From Micromonospora kangleipakensis (GTDB lineage Bacteria > Actinomycetota > Actinomycetes > Mycobacteriales > Micromonosporaceae), in assembly GCF_004217615.1 (NCBI RefSeq), contig NZ_SHLD01000001.1:4464001-4528000 (forward strand): 64,000 bases of DNA, written 5' to 3'. A program made the translations under genes and the position numbers. Positions 53,806 through 64,000 of the stretch are shown here, one piece after another. Each line of letters begins with the position of its first letter. Within the stretch, counting starts at the first letter, position 1. The notes beneath the pieces were generated by a model that did no database searches, had not been told where the DNA came from, and worked only from the letters and a program-made list of their open reading frames with translations.

Positions 53806-54684
53806 TCAACCCATCCCGGCCGCCCGCTGCGCCGCCCGCACCGCGTTGCGGAACAACATCGCCACCGTCGTCGGGCCCACCCCACCGACCCGCGGGGTGA
53901 TCGCCCCCGCCACCTCGGCGCACGACTCGTCCACGTCCGGCAGCAGCCGCCGACCCTCGTACCGGACCCCGCCGCCGACCACCACCGCGCCGGGGCGCAC
54001 ATGCTCCGGCTGGATGATGCCCGGCACCCCCGCCGCCGCCACCAGGATCTCCGCCCGGCGCGTGTACCGCGGCCAGTCCGCCACCCCGGTGTGCACCACC
54101 GTCACCGCCGCGTTCGCCGTCGGCCGCTTCTGCGCCAGCAGCATCGCCAACGGCCGGCCCAACGTGGCGCCCCGACCCAGGATCACCACCTCCCGGCCCG
54201 ACACCGGCACCCCGTGGAACGCCAGCAACGCCTCGATCCCCGCCGGCGTACACGGCAACGGCCCCGGCAGGCCCAACGCCAACCGGCCCATGTTCACCGG
54301 GTGCATCCCGTCCACGTCCTTGTCCGGATCCAGGACCTGCAACGCCCGGTCGTAGTCCAGGTGCCCCGGGATCGGATGCTGCACCAGCACCCCGTGCACG
54401 TCCTTGTCGGCGTTGAAGTCCGCCAGCACCCGGTGCAGATCCGCCTGCGACGCCGACGCCGGCAGATGCACGTGCGGGGAGGAGAACCCCAGCTCCGCCG
54501 CCTGCCGCTGCTTGATCCGGATGTACCCGGCACTCGCGTCGTCGTCGCCCACCAGCACCGTCGCCAGCGCCGGCGTCACCCCCGCCGCGCGCAGCGCCAG
54601 CACCCCCTCGGCGACCTCCGCCAACACCTGCTCCGCCACCGGCTGACCGGACAGAATCCGGGCCGTCGTACCCGTAGAAGACAT
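53806..54684 (-). CDS. folD: Bifunctional methylenetetrahydrofolate dehydrogenase/cyclohydrolase
   Basis: The 292-residue protein interconverts methylene-, methenyl- and formyl-tetrahydrofolate. It has GYIRIKQRQAAELGF (YxxxK), GVLVQHPIPGHL (usually VQLPLP), KDVDGMHPVNMGRL, VVILGRGATLGRPLAMLL (usually GRSxxVGxP) and ITPRVGGVGPTTVAMLF (usually TPVPGGVGPMT). It is a clear but divergent FolD. It is preceded by a ZTP riboswitch, linking one-carbon supply to purine-intermediate stress. It converges with the EEP gene. Confidence 0.93.
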   Translation of the reverse strand: MSSTGTTARILSGQPVAEQVLAEVAEGVLALRAAGVTPALATVLVGDDDASAGYIRIKQRQAAELGFSSPHVHLPASASQADLHRVLADFNADKDVHGVLVQHPIPGHLDYDRALQVLDPDKDVDGMHPVNMGRLALGLPGPLPCTPAGIEALLAFHGVPVSGREVVILGRGATLGRPLAMLLAQKRPTANAAVTVVHTGVADWPRYTRRAEILVAAAGVPGIIQPEHVRPGAVVVGGGVRYEGRRLLPDVDESCAEVAGAITPRVGGVGPTTVAMLFRNAVRAAQRAAGMG

Positions 54685-54697
54685 GGCTCACCCCGCC

Positions 54698-54785
54698 CGC
54701 GGAGGCCCAGGCGGTCGACCCCCGCGACGAGCTCCCCGATGGTTACTGCCATCCCCGGTGCCGCCAGTCGCGTCAGCGGTCAGCC
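54698..54785 (-). ncRNA. ZTP (pfl) riboswitch upstream of folD
   Basis: Read on the minus strand, the leader has GCGACTGGCGG (54761-54771), ACCATCGGGGAGC and then CCGCCTGGGCCTCC (54701-54714). These are the conserved blocks of the ZMP/ZTP-sensing pfl RNA. The terminal CCGCCTGGGC block lies about 15 bp before the folD ribosome-binding region (GGGTGAGCC before ATG 54684), so masking of the ribosome-binding site is likely. folD is a classical target of this class. Confidence 0.88.
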
Positions 54786-54992
54786 TGCCACATCCCACCC
54801 GCCGACCGCACCCGACACCGCCCACCAACCAGGAAGCGCCGTCACCACCTCGTCCGCCCGGCGCCGACGGTCCGCCGCCGACAACACCCCCAGATCCGCC
54901 ACCGCCGCCTCGAACGCCGGCCGCAACGTCGGAAACAACCACGCCAGCACCCACCTCGTCGCAATGGGGCTGTTCGAGGCCGCCGAACTCAT
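54780..54992 (-). CDS. Hypothetical protein (70 aa) abutting the ZTP riboswitch
   Basis: A frame starting at ATG 54992 shows coding-like third-position GC and reads MSSAASNSPIATRWVLAWL, then FPTLRPAFEAAVADLGVL and ADRRRRADEVVTALPGWW. One amphipathic or hydrophobic helix is present. It ends in the first bases of the riboswitch. A longer in-frame extension to 55136 is possible. No family is recognised; it could also be a decayed gene end. Confidence 0.4.
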   Translation of the reverse strand: MSSAASNSPIATRWVLAWLFPTLRPAFEAAVADLGVLSAADRRRRADEVVTALPGWWAVSGAVGGWDVAG

Positions 54993-55181
54993 CGAAGGTG
55001 CCTCAATCCGCCGACCTCTCTCCCGCCACCGGCCCCGCTGTCGTAGACCCCACCCAACCTGCGCTCCACCCACGCGCAGACGTCCGTCGCCGGCATGGAC
55101 GTGGGTTGGGACATGCAGGCGCAACACCGACCGCAACCCTAGGACAGCGTCCCAACCCCGCCAACGTTCATGGACATCGCA

Positions 55182-56258
55182 CTAGCGATGGGCGTGCTCC
55201 ACGGCCGTCAGACCCAGCCACGACGCCAACACCTCCAGCTCGGCGCGCACCGCCTCCGCCACCTCCGCACTGAACGGCACGTCCTCATGGACGGCGTGCA
55301 CGCGCAAGATCGACGTCTTCCGGTCCGCCGTCGCGTCCACCTTCCCCACCAACTCGTCGTGGTGCAGCACCGGCAACGCGAAATACCCCCACCGCCGCTG
55401 CCCCTTCGGCACGTACATCTCCAACCGATACTCGAAGCCGAACAGCTCCAGCGCCCGCCGACGGTCGTGCACCAGCCGGTCGAACGGCGACAGCAACGCC
55501 GTACGCCCCGCGAACGGCGCACCGACCGCCGCCGGATCCACCCGCCACTCACCGGACGTACCCTCGACCACCGCCGGCTCACCCGCCTGGCCGACCACCG
55601 ACGCCCGCGCGATGCCCAGCGAGCCCAGCAGCCGCTCGTCGCGAAGCCGCAGCGCCTCCGCCACCGGAACCATCGGGGTGTCGACCGGGTACACCCGCTC
55701 CGCCAGATCCCACCGGCGCTGCCGCGCCACCCGCCCGGAAATCGCGATCTCACCTCGCGCGGCCAACAACTCCAACATCTGCGTGACGTTGCGGTTGTTC
55801 GTCCACCCGGACGACGGCCACGGCACCTCGCTGCGGTCCGGCACCTCCCGCGACAGCAGCGGCCCCGAATCCCGCAACAGGTCCAGCACGTACCGGCGGA
55901 ACGACTCGTTGGCCCGCAACCAGTCCCGCCGCCGCCCGTCCAGCGGGCACGCCGCCATCTCCGCCAGGTACAGCCCGAGGTCCGTGATCGGCCGCACCAT
56001 CGCCTGATAAGTCGTCTGCTCGAACAACGCCCGGTCCTGCTCCACCGCCGACAGCAGGTCCTGCGGCCGGTATGCCGACCCGAGCCGTCCCCACGCCACC
56101 AGGTCGGCGCTCGGTGCCACCGCCGCCGTCGGATCCAACTGCAGGAACGTCAACCGCCGCACCACATCCACCAGGTCGGTGCGAGGGTGGGCGTCGAGCA
56201 ACTGTGCACGGACTGCGATCCGCCGGGCCTCGACACCATCGATCCGCAGGACAGCCAT
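55182..56258 (-). CDS. Winged-helix DNA-binding/DNA glycosylase-like protein (YcaQ/AlkZ superfamily)
   Basis: The 358-residue protein has the HTH_42-type architecture of YcaQ/AlkZ proteins: RRIAVRAQLLDAHPRTDLVD, the QxD-type motif in TFLQLDPTAAVAPSADLVAW, SGWTNNRNVTQMLELLAARG (winged helix), LLSPFDRLVHDRRRALELFG and YVPKGQRRWGYFALPVL. YcaQ unhooks interstrand crosslinks and AlkZ acts on azinomycin adducts; the QLD triad is nearer to YcaQ. Glycosylase activity is inferred only from family membership. Confidence 0.85.
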   Translation of the reverse strand: MAVLRIDGVEARRIAVRAQLLDAHPRTDLVDVVRRLTFLQLDPTAAVAPSADLVAWGRLGSAYRPQDLLSAVEQDRALFEQTTYQAMVRPITDLGLYLAEMAACPLDGRRRDWLRANESFRRYVLDLLRDSGPLLSREVPDRSEVPWPSSGWTNNRNVTQMLELLAARGEIAISGRVARQRRWDLAERVYPVDTPMVPVAEALRLRDERLLGSLGIARASVVGQAGEPAVVEGTSGEWRVDPAAVGAPFAGRTALLSPFDRLVHDRRRALELFGFEYRLEMYVPKGQRRWGYFALPVLHHDELVGKVDATADRKTSILRVHAVHEDVPFSAEVAEAVRAELEVLASWLGLTAVEHAHR

Positions 56259-56267
56259 GGCGGGAGA

Positions 56268-57281
56268 CTAGACCTCCGGTCCGACAGCGGCACCCCCGGT
56301 CAACCCGGCCAACGCCCGGTTGGTGCGGTTCGACCGCACCGCCGCCCGCTGCTGAATCGCAGTCACCTCGATGTACGTCTGCGACGACGCCAACGACGCG
56401 TGCCCCAGCAACCGCATTATCTCCGCCGCACTCGCCCCGTCCTCCGCCAACCGGGTCGCGAACGTGTGCCGCAGCGCGTGCAGCCGCGCCCCGCGCGGCA
56501 CCCGGTCACCGATGCCGGCCCGCCGGTAACAGGACTCCACCAGGTACTGCAGCCCACCCCGGCGCAACGGCTCGCCCCGCCGGTCCACCAGCAGCGCACA
56601 ATCCGGTCGCACACTGCGCGCCCCGAACCGGCGCCCCCGACTGTCCAGATAGTCCAGCAGGACCCGATCCAGGTCGTCCTCGATCGGCACCACCCGCGGA
56701 CGTCCGCCCTTGCCCGCCACGTCGACCCGCCGTTCCCCGGGCCGACCGGCCACCGACGCCACCCGCAGCGCCAGCAGCTCGGACAGGCGCAGCCCGGCGC
56801 AGAGCGCCAAAGCCAGCACCGCCACGTCCCGCTCCGGCCACGGATCGCGCTGCCGGCCGTCCTCGCGGGCCACCGCGGCGAGCAGTTCCTCCGGGGTGTC
56901 CTCGCCCCGTAGCGGCTTGGGCTGGGGGAGCGGGGCGCGGGGCCGTCCCACCGCCGGCATCGGATTTCCCGGTACGACCCCCTCGGCCACCAGGAACGTG
57001 AAGAAGCTGCTCCACGTCGACCAGGCCCGGTGCACCGAGGCGGCGGCGCGGGGAGCGGCGAACCGGGCGAACGCGGCCCGCATGACCCGGGGAGAGAGGG
57101 CACTGATCATGAGCCGGTCGAGGGGGAGGGGAGGGGTGCTGTCCTCGCCCACCAGGGTGGCCACACTGTTCAGGTCGCGTCGGTACGCCGCCAGGGTGTG
57201 GGGGGAGGGCTTGCGGGTGGCCCGCGCGGTCAGGAACTCCTCGATCAGTCGTCCTGCCGATTCGTCCTGTTTATCATGCAT
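56268..57281 (-). CDS. Tyrosine recombinase (Xer/integrase family) next to dif-like sites
   Basis: The ATG at 57281 (MHDKQDESAGRLIEEFLTAR) gives 337 residues. The catalytic set is complete: Arg in GLRLSELLAL, a Lys in AGKGGRPRVVPI, HALRHTFATRL (HxxR), LLGHASLASSQTYIEV (His and nucleophile Tyr). The N-terminal SAM-like DNA-binding domain is present. The start codon lies inside a dif-like 11-6-11 repeat, and a second, consensus-like dif lies 416 bp upstream. It may be the chromosomal Xer protein or the recombinase of a dif-using mobile element. Confidence 0.92.
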   Translation of the reverse strand: MHDKQDESAGRLIEEFLTARATRKPSPHTLAAYRRDLNSVATLVGEDSTPPLPLDRLMISALSPRVMRAAFARFAAPRAAASVHRAWSTWSSFFTFLVAEGVVPGNPMPAVGRPRAPLPQPKPLRGEDTPEELLAAVAREDGRQRDPWPERDVAVLALALCAGLRLSELLALRVASVAGRPGERRVDVAGKGGRPRVVPIEDDLDRVLLDYLDSRGRRFGARSVRPDCALLVDRRGEPLRRGGLQYLVESCYRRAGIGDRVPRGARLHALRHTFATRLAEDGASAAEIMRLLGHASLASSQTYIEVTAIQQRAAVRSNRTNRALAGLTGGAAVGPEV

Positions 57282-57300
57282 AAGGGATATTATGCAGGAT
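57273..57300. repeat. dif-like 11-6-11 site overlapping the recombinase start codon
   Basis: Arms ATCATGCATAA and TTATGCAGGAT flank the 6-bp centre GGGATA; the inner TGCATAA/TTATGCA is a perfect 7-bp inverted repeat. The geometry (11-6-11, CATAA...TTATG) is that of XerC/XerD sites such as E. coli dif. Binding by the recombinase here would also repress its own translation start or promoter. Confidence 0.6.
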
Positions 57301-57696
57301 ATTCGGGTTTTCGGCCATCCTGGAAGAGGGGAGCGGTGTCGACCGCGCGGCCGACACGGAGGACTTCCGAGCTTGTCACCGAGGATTCGCCGGCCCACGG
57401 TCGCCATCTCCGCGACGACCGCCGCGGCTGAGGGCGCTGCGGACGGAACGTCTGCGACCAGGTTTCCGCTGCCGGTGGCGTAGGTGAGCATCGCCGGCAG
57501 ATGGGTCCCGCAACGATTCGACGTCCAGTCGCGTCGCCACACAGGCCGTCGAACCATTCCGGGCCGCACCACCGGACGATGGTTCGCCGACGCCTCGTGA
57601 CCGGCTGTCGTGGCACCCGTTCCGTCAACGGGTCCTCATGGGGGCCTGCCGTGTGACTCGGCGTCCGCTCGCCCCGGAGGAGGACCCAACCCGCTT
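57301..57696. other. Spacer between the two dif-like sites, no supported gene
   Basis: The roughly 400 bp between the sites contains no recognisable gene on either strand. The minus-strand frame upstream of the recombinase start is open but has no homology and starts before a good ATG. The recombinase promoter must lie here or in the second dif-like site. Confidence 0.4.
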
Positions 57697-57724
57697 ACTT
57701 GACATAATGTACATTATCGAATCT
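57697..57724 (-). other. dif site (chromosome dimer resolution), close to the actinobacterial consensus
   Basis: On the minus strand the site reads AGATTCGATAAT then GTACATTATGTCAAGT. From memory the actinobacterial dif consensus ends GATAAT-NN-ACATTATGTCAAGT; all 20 of those fixed positions match, and the remaining mismatches are in the outer 5' end of the XerC arm. The central ATAATGTACATTAT is a perfect palindrome. This identifies the XerC/XerD target normally found opposite the origin. Confidence 0.8.
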
Positions 57725-57989
57725 AAGGTGGGACGAGTTCAACCAGATGAGCTCCGGCGCGTTCGAGCGATGTTCCCTTCTCATTAATCCTGGGCCACTC
57801 TCAATAAGTTGAGCCACCGGGTGGCCGCTGCGAGGTCGCCGTGATCATGTTTCCTGCTACGTTCAGTAATGCACGCGCGCGCATCGCTTCGGAAGGCTCG
57901 GCCGTCAACCGGCTCAGGTTGGAGTCACGGGTACCGCAGTGAACAATGTCGATCATGTCGACCCCCGCCGCCCCTGCCGATGGATCTGA

Positions 57990-58217
57990 CCGAACCATTC
58001 CCCCGCAACTGCAGCTGCCGAGCAGGTGGTGCCGGGCATCCTTCTGTTGGAAAGGAAGGACATCGCGGACGCGATCGATCTTCTCGATACTCGCGACTTC
58101 TACCGTCCAATCCACCAGCTCATCTACAACGACCGCGCCGGGCTGAAACCGGTCACGAACATTGAGCTGGACCCGGAACCGGGCACCGTGGTGACGATGA
58201 CACCGCGAGAGTCGTAG
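57990..58217 (+). pseudogene. Relic of replicative helicase DnaB N-terminal domain
   Basis: In frame after a stop at 57987, the sequence reads AEQVVPGILLLERKDIADAI, DLLDTRDFYRPIHQLIYND. This is the N-terminal domain of DnaB (AEQSVLGGMLLSKDAIADV, then DFYRPAHQTIYD). Homology stops after LIYND and the frame ends 30 residues later, with no RecA-like helicase domain following. It is therefore a decayed fragment, not a working gene. The 200 bp on either side contain nothing recognisable. Confidence 0.7.
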
Positions 58218-58348
58218 TTGCCCAGAGGCAACGCGACTGCAGCAGTCTGATGCCAGAACTCGACGGGCCCTTCGGGCGTATCGACCGTGGAGTGGACGAG
58301 TCGAAACAGGTGAGAGAAGTCGTCGCACGGTGTCCGCGAGGGCCTCGG

Positions 58349-60742
<2,394 letters not shown>

Positions 60743-60756
60743 CGTGTCTCCATCTG

Positions 60757-60912
60757 TTGGGCGGGTCCGCCTTCGCGGTCTCCGTCGGCGTCGCCTGGCT
60801 CTATCTGACGAGCTTCGAGCAGTACGTCTGGTTCTGGGTCGTGGGCGCGGTCGCGGCAACGGTCACTGTCTACCTGATCGGCGGTGTCGGCCGGGGTGTC
60901 GCTCGGCCCAAG
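60757..60912 (+). pseudogene. Membrane-protein fragment
   Basis: A plus-strand frame divergent from the UvrA-like gene encodes GGSAFAVSVGVAWLYLTSFE, QYVWFWVVGAVAATVTVYLI and GGVGRGVARP: two well-formed hydrophobic helices. The frame then runs on as low-complexity sequence antisense to the PPOX gene. There is no ribosome-binding site and only a TTG start. It looks like a remnant of a larger membrane protein, family unknown. Confidence 0.35.
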
Positions 60913-60986
60913 AACCAAGGTATCCACGCCGCTTCGGCCCGTGGAGCCCCTGTGGCCTCGGCCACGCGGCGCGCCCGGCCGGGGCG

Positions 60987-61358
60987 TCAGACCAACGAGC
61001 GGCCGTCCCGCATCAGCTCGGGGCCGGGCATCTCGTTCACCTCGCGCCAAGCCTGGATGCGGCGCGCGGAGATGCGGAACCAGCGGTTCTGCGTGGCCAG
61101 CGCACGCGGGTCGAAGCCGGTGTGTACGACGAACCGGTCACCCCGCTCCTGCGGCAGCGCGTCGATCTCGACGACCTCGACTTCGCCTTGGACATGGACG
61201 TCGCGGGTGTGGCCCAGCCCCAGCCGAACGGCCCGGGTGGCAGCCAGGTTCCTGCCGGTCGGACTGTCCGTCGTGGTGGCCACCAGCAGCGCCTCGCCGC
61301 CCCAGTCGAAGGACAGCGGCACCAGGTACGGCGCACCGTCCGCCGAGGCAGTGGCCAC
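60987..61358 (-). CDS. Pyridoxamine 5'-phosphate oxidase-family protein, N-terminally short
   Basis: The 123-residue product begins VATASADGAPYLVPLSFDWG, which is strand 1-2 of the split-barrel FMN/F420 fold, and continues DSPTGRNLAATRAVRLGLGH. Homologous sequence extends upstream in frame (THDKEVWVATASADG), but an in-frame stop blocks any normal start, so 15-30 N-terminal residues are missing. It may be translated from the internal GTG or be a pseudogene. Confidence 0.65.
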   Translation of the reverse strand: MATASADGAPYLVPLSFDWGGEALLVATTTDSPTGRNLAATRAVRLGLGHTRDVHVQGEVEVVEIDALPQERGDRFVVHTGFDPRALATQNRWFRISARRIQAWREVNEMPGPELMRDGRSLV

Positions 61359-61570
61359 CCATACCTCTTTGTCGTGGGTGAGCCGATGCTCGGTGTCGCG
61401 ACGACGCTGAGCGCCGGGAGCGGGGGTCGGAACTCATCGGTCGTGAAGCAGCTCGGGGACGTTGCCATCGGAGTCGGTGACGGCGGCCATCAGGCGGCCA
61501 CCACCGACGTCGTGCGCGGGCTCCTTCACGGTGCCGTCGCTGCAGGTCATGGCTGCGATCGCCGGACGGC

Positions 61571-61981
61571 TCAGCGCAACTCCTGGATGCGGATCAGGTT
61601 GCCCGCGGGATCGCGGAAGGCGCAGTCGCGGACGCCGTACGGCTGCTCGGTCGGCTCCTGGACCACCTCGGCGTCGCCGGCCTGCAGCTTCTCGAAGGTG
61701 CCGTCGAGGTCCCGGGTGGCCAGCAGGATCCAGCCGTAGGTGCCCTTGGCCATCATCTCGGCGATGGTGCGGCGCTCGTCCTCGGTGACCCCAGGGTCGG
61801 CGGCCGGCGGCGCCAGGAGGATGGACGTGCCGGGCTGGTCGACGGGGCCGACCGTGATCCAACGCATCTTGCCCTGTCCGACGTCGCTGCGGACCTCGAA
61901 GCCGAGGGCGTCGCGGTAGAAGGCCAGGGAGGCGTCCGGGTCGACATGCGGGAGGAAGCTCGTGTGAATGGTGACGTCCAT
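61571..61981 (-). CDS. VOC (glyoxalase/bleomycin-resistance) family protein
   Basis: The 136-residue protein starts MDVTIHTSFLPHVDPDASLA; an ATG at 61990 would add three residues. It has the VOC repeats FYRDALGFEVRSDVGQGKMR, WITVGPVDQPGTSILLAPP and CAFRDPAGNLIRIQE. The metal-ligand His and C-terminal Glu are visible. It overlaps or abuts the AraC-type regulator gene upstream on the same strand, so the two form an operon. The substrate is unknown. Confidence 0.9.
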   Translation of the reverse strand: MDVTIHTSFLPHVDPDASLAFYRDALGFEVRSDVGQGKMRWITVGPVDQPGTSILLAPPAADPGVTEDERRTIAEMMAKGTYGWILLATRDLDGTFEKLQAGDAEVVQEPTEQPYGVRDCAFRDPAGNLIRIQELR

Positions 61982-61986
61982 GAAGA

Positions 61987-62484
<498 letters not shown>

Positions 62485-62516
62485 CCCACCCCACTCCGCG
62501 TCCGCTCGACCCCGGT

Positions 62517-62690
62517 TTGTCCACGTTCAAGGACATCGAGTTCGTCGAACGTCGTCTCGACGACCTGACCGACGACGACCTGGTCGACAACTGGGGCGAG
62601 ACCACCGTTCTCCACTCGCTCGACGAGGTCGCCGCGCTCAAGGAGACCGAGGGCGGGCCGATCCAGAGTGTCGTAGCGATTCCCCCCGGC
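62517..62690 (+). pseudogene. Relic of a RibD-C/dihydrofolate reductase-family protein
   Basis: The frame reads NWGETTVLHSLDEVAALKET followed by EGGPIQ. This matches the segment WGNTTVLRSLDEVxALKEQxGGDI of bacterial dihydrofolate-reductase-like (RibD C-terminal) proteins. The active-site N-terminal half and the C-terminal strand are absent, and the frame then degrades. Only about 50 homologous residues remain. The following 200 bp hold nothing I can support. Confidence 0.5.
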
Positions 62691-62920
62691 GACCAACGGC
62701 CTGATTCCGCCCCGGGCGCTCCGCAACTGACCGGCATCGGCTGGCGGGCCGAGGAGGATCAAGTCCCGCTGGCTGATCAACACCGTCGTTATCCGCCCGA
62801 TCCGCGACCTCGCCCACCGTTTGCGCTGATCACGCTCGGCGACGACGTCCGGCAGTCGGGATTGCGCGATCGCTATACCTAGAAGTATCATGCATTGCAG
62901 CTCTAGGGTTAGGGGGTCAC

Positions 62921-63295
62921 ATGCGTATCACCAAAGACCTCGTCGCGGCCTCGGCGACGCCGCTCGTGCTGGGGATCCTCGCCGAGGGCGAGAGCTACGG
63001 CTACGCAATCCTCAAGCAGGTCAACGAACTGTCGGGCGGGCAGCTGGAGTGGACCGACGGCCTGCTGTACCCGCTGCTGCACCGCTTGGAGCGGCTTGGC
63101 CACGTCGATTCGGCCTGGGAGACCCCGCCCGGGGGACGCCGCCGCAAGTACTACCGCATCACCGACCAGGGCCGGGCCGAGCTCGCCGAGCAGCGCCGCC
63201 AGTGGGCCGCGGTCGTTGACGCCCTGCGGGGCGTCTGGAGCACGACACAGTCCATCAAGCCGATCATGGCACCGGCATGGGAGGCGGGACGGTGA
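62921..63295 (+). CDS. PadR-family transcriptional regulator
   Basis: The 124-residue winged-helix protein has the PadR pattern: TPLVLGILAEGESYGYAILK, DGLLYPLLHRLERLGHVDS and PGGRRRKYYRITDQGRAELA. It is translationally coupled by a 4-bp GTGA overlap to a membrane-protein gene, the usual regulator-target pair. The leader (around 62874-62915) is locally A/T-rich (GATCGCTATACCTAGAAGTA) and probably holds the promoter and operator. Confidence 0.92.
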   Translation: MRITKDLVAASATPLVLGILAEGESYGYAILKQVNELSGGQLEWTDGLLYPLLHRLERLGHVDSAWETPPGGRRRKYYRITDQGRAELAEQRRQWAAVVDALRGVWSTTQSIKPIMAPAWEAGR

Positions 63296-64000
63296 CCGTC
63301 GACCGCGACAACGATCTGGAGGGCCAGATCACCGAGTGGCGGGCCTACATGCACCGCCGCCGGGAGCTGCACCACACCGATGCCGAGGAGCTGGAAGACC
63401 ATCTTCGCAGCCGGATCACCGAGCTGACCGAGGCGGGCCTGCGAGCCGACGAGGCGTTCCTCATCGCTGTCAAACGCATGGGTAGCCTCGATGAGCTGTC
63501 GCGGGAGTTCGCTCGCGAGCATTCCGAGCGGCTGTGGAAGCAGCTCGTGCTGCCCCGGGAGCCGGACGCGCCCGCCGCCGCCCGTTCCCGCCGCGAGCTG
63601 CTTGTCATGGTGCTCTGTGCGGCCGTCGCGGCGCTTGCGATCAAGGTGCCGGGCTGGTTCGGGCTTGACATGTCCGGGGACGATGCCGGCTTCTACGCGC
63701 GAAACGTCAGCCTTTTCGCGCTGCCGGCGCTGGCCGCTTACTTCGCTTGGCAACGCCGGGTCGGTCTTCGCGTCATCGCGGTGCTCGCGTTGCTGTTCAT
63801 TCTCGGCGCGGTCGCCGCGAACGCGTATCCGCTGGCCGATGACTCGCAGACCACTGTGCTCACGGCGATCCACCTGCCGCTCGCGCTGTGGCTGGTTGTC
63901 GGCGTCGCCTATGTGGGCGGTGATTGGCGTTCAGACCGGCGGCGGATGGACTTCATCCGGTTCACCGGCGAGTGGCTGATCTACTTTAGCCTCATTGGAC
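63292..64000 (+). CDS. Membrane protein with permease prefix domain 1 (3' end outside window)
   Basis: The GTG at 63292 overlaps the padR stop, and the frame stays open to the window end (236 residues seen). The N-terminal 75 residues form the permease prefix domain usual in PadR-linked genes (ITEWRAYMHRRRELHHTDAE, LEDHLRSRITELTEAGLRAD, AFLIAVKRMGSLDELSREFA). At least four hydrophobic segments follow (LLVMVLCAAVAALAIKV, LFALPALAAYFAW, VIAVLALLFILGAVAAN, LPLALWLVVGVAYVG). Its function is unknown; PadR probably represses it. Confidence 0.85.
   Translation, partial: MTVDRDNDLEGQITEWRAYMHRRRELHHTDAEELEDHLRSRITELTEAGLRADEAFLIAVKRMGSLDELSREFAREHSERLWKQLVLPREPDAPAAARSRRELLVMVLCAAVAALAIKVPGWFGLDMSGDDAGFYARNVSLFALPALAAYFAWQRRVGLRVIAVLALLFILGAVAANAYPLADDSQTTVLTAIHLPLALWLVVGVAYVGGDWRSDRRRMDFIRFTGEWLIYFSLIG

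Overview
The window is a very GC-rich actinobacterial chromosome segment. GTG starts, stop/start overlaps, DUF5999, an SAV2177-type methyltransferase and the pgsA-DUF881-sbp-DUF881-gcvH-garA-ftsR gene order point to a Micromonosporaceae-like actinomycete; the genus is inference. A dif-like chromosome-dimer resolution site near 57.7 kb suggests that the window spans or lies close to the replication terminus.

Layout. 1-9.5 kb is a formate/selenium module: the 3' half of a formate dehydrogenase alpha subunit, its 4Fe-4S beta subunit and an NrfD-type membrane subunit, then an oxalate/formate-type MFS carrier, tRNA-Sec (selC), selA and selB. 9.5-16.7 kb holds housekeeping and stress genes (CNNM/CBS protein, HhH endonuclease, tandem universal stress protein, methyltransferase, GAF-SpoIIE phosphatase with a MarR regulator). 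17.0-23.2 kb is the conserved actinobacterial pgsA...merR cluster. In M. tuberculosis gcvP lies close by; here it is displaced by about 5.6 kb carrying two globins, a DivIVA-like protein, two SDR-fold proteins and a sirtuin. gcvP (28.9-31.7 kb) is preceded by a glycine riboswitch. 31.8-35.8 kb has DUF5999, pabB, prolyl aminopeptidase, and MarR and TetR regulators.

36.1-48.9 kb looks like a genomic island. Nine tightly coupled plus-strand genes encode a glycoside hydrolase-GT2 fusion, an ABC exporter, four APH-fold kinases, two related GT-B-like proteins and a YdjC/ChbG deacetylase; a convergent galE-like gene follows. A roughly 108-bp copy of the 3' end of the left-flanking tetR gene reappears at 49.39-49.50 kb, so the cluster sits between direct repeats. 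It probably makes and exports an uncharacterised phosphorylated, deacetylated glycoconjugate. This is the best candidate here for an undescribed system.

49.5-56.3 kb returns to ordinary genes: def, GNAT, HxlR with a nitroreductase, TSUP, an EEP-fold hydrolase, folD behind a ZTP riboswitch, and a YcaQ-like protein. 56.3-57.7 kb carries a tyrosine recombinase whose start codon lies inside one dif-like 11-6-11 site; a second site, close to the recalled actinobacterial dif consensus, lies about 400 bp away. 57.7-64 kb is a mosaic of relics (dnaB N-terminus, RibD-type reductase, membrane fragment, truncated PPOX) and intact accessory genes (UvrA-like drug-resistance ABC protein, AraC+VOC, PadR+membrane protein).
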